NCBI GenBank assembly: GCA_902588335.1 | Contig: CACIOV010000043.1 | Coordinates: forward strand, 1-5,112 | DNA: 5,112 bases | Direction: 5' to 3' | From: an uncultured Pelagibacteraceae bacterium | Lineage (GTDB): Bacteria; Pseudomonadota; Alphaproteobacteria; Pelagibacterales; Pelagibacteraceae | Shown here: positions 1 through 5,112 of the stretch, in pieces | How the letters are laid out: each line of letters starts with the position of its first letter | Position numbering within the stretch: the first letter of the stretch is position 1 | Translations under genes and position numbers: made by a program | Notes under the pieces: model-generated | Databases searched by the model: none | Told to the model about the DNA's origin: nothing | The model's input: only the letters and a program-made list of their open reading frames with translations

Positions 1-1
1 G

Positions 2-238
2 TCAGCAAATCAATTAGAAAATTTAGGTTATAATATTGTTATATATCCTGTAACAACACAAAGATTAGCAATGAAAAACGTTGAGGATGGTTTAAGGGTC
101 ATTTTTAAGGATGGACATCAAAATAACATTGTCGATAAAATGCAAACTCGAAAAAGACTTTATGAATTGGTTGATTATGAAAAATATAATACACCAGACA
201 AAAAAATTACTGATTTTAAAACTGATGAACATGAATAA
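2..238 (+). CDS. prpB: Methylisocitrate lyase, C-terminal part (5' end outside window)
   Basis: This is the last 78 codons of an open frame that enters from the left edge and stops at TAA 236-238. The family enzyme splits (2S,3R)-2-methylisocitrate into pyruvate and succinate, the last step of the 2-methylcitrate cycle for propionyl-CoA, in the cytoplasm. The visible part matches the C-terminal helical region of PrpB and related isocitrate-lyase/PEP-mutase proteins: LGYNIVIYPVTTQRLAMKN near residues 8-26, then a DGHQNNIVDKMQTRKRLYEL stretch (residues 37-56), which corresponds to the well-conserved DxMQTRxxLYE element of PrpB. The catalytic cysteine loop and Mg-binding aspartates would lie upstream and cannot be checked. 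The acidic tail is variable in the family. Only 3 bases separate its stop from prpC, so the two are almost certainly co-transcribed, which supports PrpB over other members of the superfamily. About a quarter of a normal ~290-residue protein is present. Confidence 0.88.
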   Translation, partial: SANQLENLGYNIVIYPVTTQRLAMKNVEDGLRVIFKDGHQNNIVDKMQTRKRLYELVDYEKYNTPDKKITDFKTDEHE

Positions 239-241
239 TTT

Positions 242-1366
242 ATGAGTGATGATATAAAAAAAGGTTTACTAGGGATAGTTGTTGATGAAACAACTATTTC
301 ACAAGTTATGCCTGATATAAATTCTCTGACTTATAGAGGATATGCCGTGCAGGATCTTTGTGAAAAGTGTAGTTTTGAAGAAGTTGCGTACCTAATACTA
401 AATAAAGAATTACCAAATAAAACTAAGCTAAAAAATTTTAAAAAAGAATTAGAAACTAATAGAAATATCACAATAAACCTTAGAGAAATTGTGAAACATA
501 TGCCTAAAAAATCACATCCCATGGATGTTGCTAGAACAGTGGTTAGTGTTATGGGCCTTGAAGATAAAGATACAAATAATAACTCTCCTGCTGCAAATAT
601 GAGAAAAGCAATAAGAATATTTGCAAAAACACCAACTGCTATAGCTGCTTTCTTTAGAGCAAGAAAAGGTAAAAGTGTAATCCCTCCAAAAAAAGGCTTG
701 GGTTTTTCAGAAAACTTTTTTTATATGTGTTTTGGTGAAGTGCCTAGTAAAGAAATTATTAAGACCTTTGATATTTCTTTAATTCTCTATGCTGAACACA
801 GTTTCAATGTGTCAACTTTTACAGCAAGAACAATTACAAGTAGTTTATCAGATATTCATAGTGCTATCACTGGTGCGATAGGAAGTTTAAAAGGTCCTTT
901 ACATGGTGGAGCTAACGAAGCAGTAATGCATATGATGAATAAAATTAAAAAACCTAAAAATGCTTTGAAATGGATAAATGATGCTCTTGATAAAAAAGAA
1001 GTGGTAATGGGTTTTGGTCATAGAGTTTACAAAAAAGGTGACTCAAGAGTACCAACTATGGAAAAATATTTTAAAAAAGTTTCTAAAATTAAAAATGATA
1101 AAAAATTCCATAAAATTTATGAAACAGTTAAAAAAGTAATGATTGAAAGAAAAGACATACATCCAAATGTTGATTTTCCTACTGGTCCCACTTATCATTT
1201 AATGGGATTTGATACAGACTTCTTTACTCCAATATTCGTACTATCACGAATAACTGGTTGGTCAGCGCATATTATGGAACAACATGCGGCTAATAAATTA
1301 ATTAGACCGTTATCCAAATACAGTGGAGAGAAGCATCGTAAAGTAATGCTTCTCAACCAAAGATAA
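242..1366 (+). CDS. prpC: 2-methylcitrate synthase (citrate synthase family)
   Basis: PrpC condenses propionyl-CoA with oxaloacetate to give 2-methylcitrate and CoA, the entry step of the methylcitrate cycle; these enzymes usually also have some citrate synthase activity. The 374-residue length and the N-terminus GLLGIVVDETTIS...NSLTYRGYAVQDL fit the short PrpC type, not the ~430-residue GltA type. Conserved citrate synthase residues are present: His186 in AEHSFNVSTFTAR, catalytic His221 in GPLHGGANEAV, catalytic His260 in GFGHRVYK, catalytic Asp311 in NVDFPTGPTYH, and Arg336 in LSRITGW. The tail IRPLSKYSGEK (residues 354-364) resembles the PrpC C-terminus. The ATG at 242 lies 3 bases after the prpB stop. 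No clear Shine-Dalgarno precedes it, so translation may depend on coupling to prpB. The last codons form one side and the loop of a perfect inverted repeat at 1328-1354. No prpD follows, because the next gene is on the opposite strand. The fold is certain; the preference for propionyl-CoA is inferred from sequence type and the prpB neighbour. Confidence 0.92.
   Translation: MSDDIKKGLLGIVVDETTISQVMPDINSLTYRGYAVQDLCEKCSFEEVAYLILNKELPNKTKLKNFKKELETNRNITINLREIVKHMPKKSHPMDVARTVVSVMGLEDKDTNNNSPAANMRKAIRIFAKTPTAIAAFFRARKGKSVIPPKKGLGFSENFFYMCFGEVPSKEIIKTFDISLILYAEHSFNVSTFTARTITSSLSDIHSAITGAIGSLKGPLHGGANEAVMHMMNKIKKPKNALKWINDALDKKEVVMGFGHRVYKKGDSRVPTMEKYFKKVSKIKNDKKFHKIYETVKKVMIERKDIHPNVDFPTGPTYHLMGFDTDFFTPIFVLSRITGWSAHIMEQHAANKLIRPLSKYSGEKHRKVMLLNQR
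1328..1354. terminator. Perfect 9-bp hairpin at the prpC / GYD convergent junction, candidate transcript-end structure
   Basis: GAGAAGCAT (1328-1336) and ATGCTTCTC (1346-1354) are perfect reverse complements around a 9-base loop. The structure sits within the last codons of prpC, 10 bases before the end of its stop codon, and 17 bases beyond the stop of the convergent GYD gene. It could therefore fold in both transcripts. It lacks a run of T immediately after the stem on either strand: on + the next bases are AACCAAAGATAAAAAATT, and on - they are TCTCCACTGTATTT. A classical intrinsic terminator is therefore not supported. A 3'-end stabilising or bidirectional attenuating hairpin is the likelier reading, given the position between convergent genes that have only 4 bases between stops. 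Confidence 0.4.
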
Positions 1367-1370
1367 AAAA

Positions 1371-1694
1371 TTATTTTCCTGGGCCTTTATATGCTGCTGC
1401 GATTTTTGCAGCGTTTGCTGCAACTTCATTAATGTTAATTGCTTCGCAAACTGCAATATTACAAAGAGCACCACTAGCTTCTGTTGCCATTTTAACGCCA
1501 GCTCCTTGTGCAAAAGTTCCTTCGAATACTGCTAAAAAATCATAAGGTCCTCTTAAACCAGTATACGAAACCAATTTAGCTCCAACAGCTTCGGCTGCAG
1601 TTCGAGCTGCTTGTGCTCTATCTGATTTTGGATCTTTGCAAAAACCTTGAAATCCTTGAGCAGTATAATTACCCAATGCATAAAATGTTGCCAT
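1371..1694 (-). CDS. GYD domain protein, function unknown
   Basis: This 107-residue protein resembles the GYD domain family (small alpha/beta proteins of about 90-105 residues, widespread in bacteria, with no established biochemical role). Recognisable elements are the N-terminal strand MATFYALGNYTAQGFQGF (residues 1-18), a helix rich in Ala and Arg (about 26-38), the strand KLVSYTGLRGPYDFLAVFE (40-58) containing the GPYD form of the motif that names the family, and a C-terminal helix rich in Ala (about 90-102). There is no signal peptide or membrane segment, so a soluble cytoplasmic protein is expected. Cysteines occur at 19, 78 and 83. The start is secure: ATG at 1694 is preceded by AAGGAG at 5 bases' spacing. 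The gene converges on prpC and is separated from the methyltransferase by 105 bases, so it probably has its own promoter. Its GC (about 38-48% over four 60-base lines counted by hand) is clearly above prpC and the methyltransferase, perhaps because it is Ala- and Gly-rich and well expressed. Confidence 0.82.
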   Translation of the reverse strand: MATFYALGNYTAQGFQGFCKDPKSDRAQAARTAAEAVGAKLVSYTGLRGPYDFLAVFEGTFAQGAGVKMATEASGALCNIAVCEAININEVAANAAKIAAAYKGPGK

Positions 1695-1699
1695 AAGAT

Positions 1700-1705
1700 C
1701 TCCTT
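1700..1705 (-). promoter_or_regulatory. Strong Shine-Dalgarno site of the GYD gene
   Basis: Read on the - strand this is AAGGAG, followed by 5 bases (ATCTT) and the ATG at 1694. It is the only strong ribosome binding site in the window; the starts of prpC, nrdB and the methyltransferase have none, or only weak ones. This fixes the GYD start codon and suggests efficient, independent translation. Confidence 0.8.
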
Positions 1706-1713
1706 TCGATAGA

Positions 1714-1725
1714 TTAGTTTACTAA
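1714..1725. promoter_or_regulatory. Short palindrome in the GYD leader, possible operator
   Basis: TTAGTTTACTAA has 5-base arms (TTAGT / ACTAA) around a TT centre and lies 8 bases upstream of the GYD Shine-Dalgarno, within the leader or near the transcription start. The surrounding 1695-1799 gap is AT-rich and holds no gene. I could not find a convincing pair of -10/-35 boxes on the - strand in it: a TTGTCA at 1786-1791 lacks a matching -10 at normal spacing. A palindrome this short can occur by chance in AT-rich DNA. Confidence 0.18.
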
Positions 1726-1799
1726 CTGACTCGTATTTAAGATAGTTAAATTAATATTACTTTACCTAAATTATTTTAATTTATTTTGACAACTCAAGC

Positions 1800-2447
1800 T
1801 TAGGTTGAATTCTTTGTTATCTCTGCAAATCTTGATTTTAAAATTTTTAGATTAAAGTTATTTAGTAAAACATATTCATCTATAGCTTTTTTAACCCCAG
1901 GAGCGTAGGTTAAATCATAGTCGTCGCAGAGAATAATGCCATTATTTTCAACCACTTTTTCCAAATTTTTTAAATCACTTAATACTGTTTCATATTTATG
2001 ACCACCATCTAAAAAAACATAATCAACATCATCCAATGATATTTCTTTAAGAATTTTATTAGAATTTCCTTTAATAATATTTATATTTTTTTTGTACTTT
2101 CTTAATAATTTTTCAACAGATTCAATGCTGTATGGTTCTAATCTAATAATATATTTGTAATACAATGTCTTTAATGGATTTGAAAATCCAATTTTTGGAA
2201 AATGTTCATCTTTTGATATTTCCGATTCTGTTAAAAATAAATCTATTCCAGTAAATTTAAAATTATCTCCATGAATGCTAAACAATAGGTCGCAAACATT
2301 TCTTGAAGTAACTCCATGAAATATTCCAATTTCCAGAAAATTTTTAGGTTTTATTTTTTCAATGTGACTTAAAAAAAAATCCCCAACACCTTCTTGTTTT
2401 AGGCTTGTCTTTCTCCAATATTTTTTATATTTGATTTTAATTGTCAC
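1800..2447 (-). CDS. Class I SAM-dependent methyltransferase, Methyltransf_24-like, substrate unknown
   Basis: I place the start at GTG 2447, giving 215 residues and an 11-base overlap with the nrdB stop; the frame stays open upstream to a TTG at 2510, but that would overlap nrdB by 74 bases without a visible ribosome site. Numbering from the GTG: a Lys/Tyr-rich N-terminus, the SAM-binding glycine loop FLEIGIFHGVTS (37-48), an acidic residue ending the second strand in FTGIDLF (Asp69), the strand-4 motif VDYVFLDGGHKYETVLSDL (141-159), then NNGIILCDDYDLTYAPGVKKAI (168-189). The DGGH...Y and DDY...PGV signatures are typical of Methyltransf_24 proteins, which include O-methyltransferases of sugars, glycans and natural products. 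No signal peptide or membrane segment is seen. It is the last gene of the nrdA-nrdB run and probably translated by coupling. Its GC is only about 25% (hand count), far below nrdB and the GYD gene, hinting at relaxed selection or recent acquisition. The acceptor cannot be told from sequence. Confidence 0.75.
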   Translation of the reverse strand: MTIKIKYKKYWRKTSLKQEGVGDFFLSHIEKIKPKNFLEIGIFHGVTSRNVCDLLFSIHGDNFKFTGIDLFLTESEISKDEHFPKIGFSNPLKTLYYKYIIRLEPYSIESVEKLLRKYKKNINIIKGNSNKILKEISLDDVDYVFLDGGHKYETVLSDLKNLEKVVENNGIILCDDYDLTYAPGVKKAIDEYVLLNNFNLKILKSRFAEITKNST

Positions 2448-3456
2448 TGAAAGCTTCGGACCAATTACCTTTTGTCGAAGCTTTTGAATATTCTGTGGCT
2501 CTACCTTCAAAAAAATTCATATGTTCGACAGCATTTAACATTGTGTCTAGCCACGTTAAAGGATTCTTGTCGACTTGATAAATTGGTTCTAAACCAAGTT
2601 GGATTAATCTTCTATTACCTATCCATCTTATATATTGTTTTACCTCATCAGCGGTTAGACCATTAATTGGTCCCATTTCAAAAGCCAAGTTTATAAAAGC
2701 ATCCTCGTGATCTACTATTGTTCTGCAAGCTTCATAAATTTCTTTTTTAAGTTGATCTGTCCAAATATCAGGATTTTCTTCTATGAAAGTTTTGAATAAT
2801 TTTATCATTGAATTGCAGTGCAAAGTTTCATCTCTTACAGACCAGGTAACGATTTGGCCCATCCCTTTCATTTTATTTTGCCTTGGAAAATTTAACAAAA
2901 TTGCGAAGCTAGCAAATAATTGTAGGCCTTCTGTAAATGCACTAAAAACAGCAATAGTTTTTGCTATATCATGATTTGATTTTACGTCGAATCCTTGCAT
3001 GTAATCATATTTATCTTTCATTTCTTTATATTTTAAAAAAGCTGAATACTCCGATTCTGGCATTCCTATAGTATCTAGCAGATGAGAATAAGCAGCTATG
3101 TGCACAGTTTCCATAGCCGCAAAGGCTGACATCATCATTAATGTCTCGGTAGGTTTAAAAACATTCATATAGTGTCTTATGTAGCAATTGCTAACTTCTA
3201 CATCGGCCTGTGTAAAAAATCTAAATATTTGAGTCAACAAATTCTTTTCTGATTGATTTAAATTTTTTTGCCAGTCTCTTACATCGTCACCTAATGGAAC
3301 TTCTTCTGGAAGCCAGTGAATTCTTTGTTGTGTTAACCAAGCATCATAACACCATGGGTATCTAAATGGTTTATAAACTGGATTACCTACTAATAAACCA
3401 GACTTTTTTTGATTATCTTTATTTTTTTTTAACTTTACTACTGACACGATAAACAC
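2437..3456 (-). CDS. nrdB: Ribonucleoside-diphosphate reductase, class Ia small (radical) subunit
   Basis: NrdB carries the diiron-tyrosyl radical that the large subunit uses to reduce ribonucleoside diphosphates to deoxy forms under aerobic conditions. All ligands are visible: Asp85 in TQADVEV, Glu116 and His119 in METVHIAAY, Glu176 in FTEGLQL, Glu210 and His213 in VRDETLH. The radical tyrosine is Tyr123, seven residues after Glu116 as in E. coli R2 (E115/Y122), and Trp48 in HWLPEEV matches the radical-transfer tryptophan. The conserved C-terminal segment EGRATEYSKAS...WSEAF (residues 317-336) would dock on NrdA. Length (339) is normal for the family. The start is uncertain: GTG 3456 overlaps nrdA by 19 bases, while GTG 3447 (336 residues, 10-base overlap) is equally plausible; there is no ATG near. 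Either way it should be translationally coupled to nrdA. The N-terminus before NPVYKPFRYPW is Lys-rich and seems longer than in many alphaproteobacterial homologues; it includes a run of nine A (3422-3430 on the - strand). Confidence 0.95.
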   Translation of the reverse strand: MFIVSVVKLKKNKDNQKKSGLLVGNPVYKPFRYPWCYDAWLTQQRIHWLPEEVPLGDDVRDWQKNLNQSEKNLLTQIFRFFTQADVEVSNCYIRHYMNVFKPTETLMMMSAFAAMETVHIAAYSHLLDTIGMPESEYSAFLKYKEMKDKYDYMQGFDVKSNHDIAKTIAVFSAFTEGLQLFASFAILLNFPRQNKMKGMGQIVTWSVRDETLHCNSMIKLFKTFIEENPDIWTDQLKKEIYEACRTIVDHEDAFINLAFEMGPINGLTADEVKQYIRWIGNRRLIQLGLEPIYQVDKNPLTWLDTMLNAVEHMNFFEGRATEYSKASTKGNWSEAFSDN

Positions 3457-5112
3457 TCGTCGTTGTCTTGATTTTCTTTAGACTCGATGGTTTTAGCATC
3501 CGTTGATAATCCATTATTTATATTCTCAGCTCTTTGAATAGATTTAGATCTACAATAATACAAACTTTTTAATCCTTTTTTCCAAGCTTGAAAGTGTATT
3601 TGATGTAATTCCTTTTTATGAACATCTGCCGGTAAAAAAATATTGATCGATTGAGCTTGAGAAATATAAGGTGTCCTATTAGCACCAAGTTCTACTATCC
3701 ATTTTTGATCCAATTCAAAAGCTGTTTTAAATACATCCTTCTCATGTTTGCTCAAAAAATCAAGATGTTCTACTGAGCCTTGGTTGGTAGTAATAGTTGA
3801 CCAAGTTTCATCATTATTTTTTCCATATTTTTCTAAAACTCTTTTCAAATATCTATTTCTAACGTTATAAGATCCTGAAAGTGTTTTATGTGTGTAACTG
3901 TTAGCTGCAACAGGTTCAACACCAGGTGATGCACCTCCACAAATTATTGAAATAGAAGCTGTTGGCGCAATTGCAGTTTTGTTAGAAAATCTTTCTTTAA
4001 AACCATACTCTTCAGCATCTGGGCAAGCCCCTCTTTCATCAGATAATTTTTTAGATGATGCATCTACATGTGTTTGAATATGTTTAAATATTTTGTCGTT
4101 CCAAACTTTGCTCATCACTGACTCTAATGGAATGGATTTTTTCTGTAAAAAAGAATGAAATCCCATAACTCCCAATCCCACACTTCTTTCTCTCTTTGCT
4201 GAATATTTTGCATTTTTGAAAGAGTCAGGAGATCTGTTAATGAAGTCTGTTAAAACATTATCTAAAAATCTCATTACATCTTCAATAAAATTAGGTTCAT
4301 CTTTCCACTCTTCATAAGTCTCTAGATTCAAAGAAGATAAACAACAAACTGCTGTTCTATCATTGCCTTCTTTGTCTATACCTGTAGGCAAAGTTATTTC
4401 GCTGCAGAGATTAGATGTTTTGACATTCAATCCAGCTAATTTATGGTGCTGTGGAATAAGCCTATTCACTGTATCCACAAAAATAATATAAGGTTCCCCT
4501 GTTTCTACTCTTGCTGTTAACAGCCTTATCCATAAATTTCTAGCTGATATGACTGATTGAACAATTCCATCCTTAGGACTTTTTAGTGCCCACTCAGAAT
4601 TAGTCTCGACAGCCCTCATAAAAGCGTCACTAACTAATACTCCATGATGTAAATTTAAAGCTTTTCTATTTGGATCTCCCCCTGTAGGTCTTCTCATTTC
4701 AATGAATTCTTCTATTTCGGGATGATCAACAGGAAGATAGCATGCTGCAGAACCTCTTCGTAATGAGCCTTGGCTTATTGCCATAGTTAGTGAATCCATT
4801 ACTTTAATAAAAGGTATAATGCCTGAAGTTTTTCCAACTCTACCAATTTTTTCTCCGATTGATCTAAGATTGCCCCAATAACTTCCTATACCACCACCTT
4901 TGGCTGCCAACCATACGTTCTCGCTCCATAAATCCAAAATTCCGTCTAGGCTATCACCAGCTTCATTTAAAAAACATGAAATTGGCAATCCCCTTTCTGT
5001 TCCTCCATTAGATAAAATTGGAGTGGCCGGCATGAACCATAAATTACTTATATAATTATAAATTCTTTGCGCGTGCAAATTATTGTCGGCGTATATACTT
5101 GCTACACGAGCA
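3438..5112 (-). CDS. nrdA: Ribonucleoside-diphosphate reductase, class Ia large (catalytic) subunit, 5' end outside window
   Basis: NrdA binds the nucleotide diphosphate and reduces its 2'-OH with a thiyl radical generated through NrdB. The reading frame is open to the right edge, so the first residues are missing; the 557 visible codons start ARVASIYADNN, a family-typical stretch, and a TTG at 5078 is not the true start. Counting from the edge (codon 5109-5111 as 1), the key residues are present: redox cysteine Cys46 in LPISCFL, the AAKGGGIGSYWG loop near 69-80, NLCSE with Asn234, radical Cys236 and Glu238, the partner cysteine Cys257 in CLSSLNL, the phosphate-binding PTASIS near 383-388, the tyrosine pair Tyr518-Tyr519 in SLYYCRS for radical transfer, and a C-terminal CLSC (Cys553, Cys556) for re-reduction by thioredoxin or glutaredoxin. 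The stop TAG lies inside the 5' end of nrdB, so the two are one operon. Whether an ATP-cone regulatory domain is present cannot be judged here. Confidence 0.95.
   Translation of the reverse strand, partial: ARVASIYADNNLHAQRIYNYISNLWFMPATPILSNGGTERGLPISCFLNEAGDSLDGILDLWSENVWLAAKGGGIGSYWGNLRSIGEKIGRVGKTSGIIPFIKVMDSLTMAISQGSLRRGSAACYLPVDHPEIEEFIEMRRPTGGDPNRKALNLHHGVLVSDAFMRAVETNSEWALKSPKDGIVQSVISARNLWIRLLTARVETGEPYIIFVDTVNRLIPQHHKLAGLNVKTSNLCSEITLPTGIDKEGNDRTAVCCLSSLNLETYEEWKDEPNFIEDVMRFLDNVLTDFINRSPDSFKNAKYSAKRERSVGLGVMGFHSFLQKKSIPLESVMSKVWNDKIFKHIQTHVDASSKKLSDERGACPDAEEYGFKERFSNKTAIAPTASISIICGGASPGVEPVAANSYTHKTLSGSYNVRNRYLKRVLEKYGKNNDETWSTITTNQGSVEHLDFLSKHEKDVFKTAFELDQKWIVELGANRTPYISQAQSINIFLPADVHKKELHQIHFQAWKKGLKSLYYCRSKSIQRAENINNGLSTDAKTIESKENQDNDECLSCQ

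Noticed and set aside
331..522. Open frame on the - strand inside prpC
   Set aside because: It is antisense to a well-conserved enzyme, has no recognisable domain, and its composition is explained by the prpC codons.
242..1366. Assignment as the housekeeping citrate synthase GltA
   Set aside because: The protein is about 60 residues shorter than the GltA type, has the PrpC-like N- and C-terminal sequences and sits directly behind prpB.
1310..1513. Open frame on the - strand overlapping the GYD gene in another frame
   Set aside because: Low-complexity Gln/Leu-rich translation; the GYD frame has family motifs and a strong ribosome site.
1768..1782. AAATTATTTTAATTT as a terminator hairpin for the methyltransferase gene
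   Set aside because: The stem is six A/T pairs with a three-base loop; it would be too weak, and such palindromes are expected in AT-rich intergenic DNA.
1786..1791. TTGACA on the + strand as a -35 box
   Set aside because: It would drive transcription antisense into the methyltransferase and nrdB, and no -10 box stands at suitable spacing.
2448..2510. A 21-residue N-terminal extension of the methyltransferase beginning at TTG 2510
   Set aside because: It would lie wholly inside the conserved C-terminal coding part of nrdB, uses a rare start and has no ribosome site; the glycine-loop domain is complete from GTG 2447.
2472..2974. Two short + strand open frames (2472-2666 and 2783-2974) opposite nrdB
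   Set aside because: Both are mirror frames of conserved NrdB codons with no motif or ribosome site.

Overview
The window looks like a piece of an AT-rich alphaproteobacterial chromosome, most likely from a SAR11/Pelagibacterales-type or similarly streamlined marine bacterium. This is inferred from the low GC (about 25-40% by region, counted by hand), tightly packed genes, overlapping or few-base junctions, and NrdA/NrdB sequences that resemble alphaproteobacterial class Ia enzymes. No sequence search was possible, so the taxon is provisional.

Layout. On the + strand, the window opens inside the 3' end of prpB (methylisocitrate lyase, 2-238). After only 3 bases comes a complete prpC (2-methylcitrate synthase, 242-1366). 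Together they are the tail of a propionate-degradation (2-methylcitrate cycle) operon; prpD is not in the window and, if present, must lie upstream or elsewhere. The rest of the window is on the - strand. A small GYD-domain protein (1371-1694) converges on prpC with 4 bases between the two stops. Next is a 105-base intergenic stretch (1695-1799). Beyond it lies a tightly overlapping run read right to left: nrdA (class Ia ribonucleotide reductase large subunit, 5' end cut off by the window edge), nrdB (small subunit) and a Methyltransf_24-like SAM-dependent methyltransferase of unknown substrate.

How the genes work together. PrpC condenses propionyl-CoA with oxaloacetate, and PrpB cleaves methylisocitrate to pyruvate and succinate. 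NrdA and NrdB form the aerobic enzyme that makes deoxyribonucleotides; every active-site and radical-transfer residue I could check is present. The methyltransferase shares the nrdAB transcript by position but is much more AT-rich, and no functional link to nucleotide reduction is visible. The GYD protein has its own strong ribosome binding site and a higher GC content, so it is probably expressed independently.

I see no CRISPR array, tRNA, rRNA, insertion sequence or defence island. Nothing here clearly qualifies as an undescribed system. The most curious items are a perfect 9-bp hairpin inside the 3' end of prpC at the convergent junction, the AT-rich methyltransferase attached to nrdB, and the GYD gene whose composition contrasts with its neighbours.
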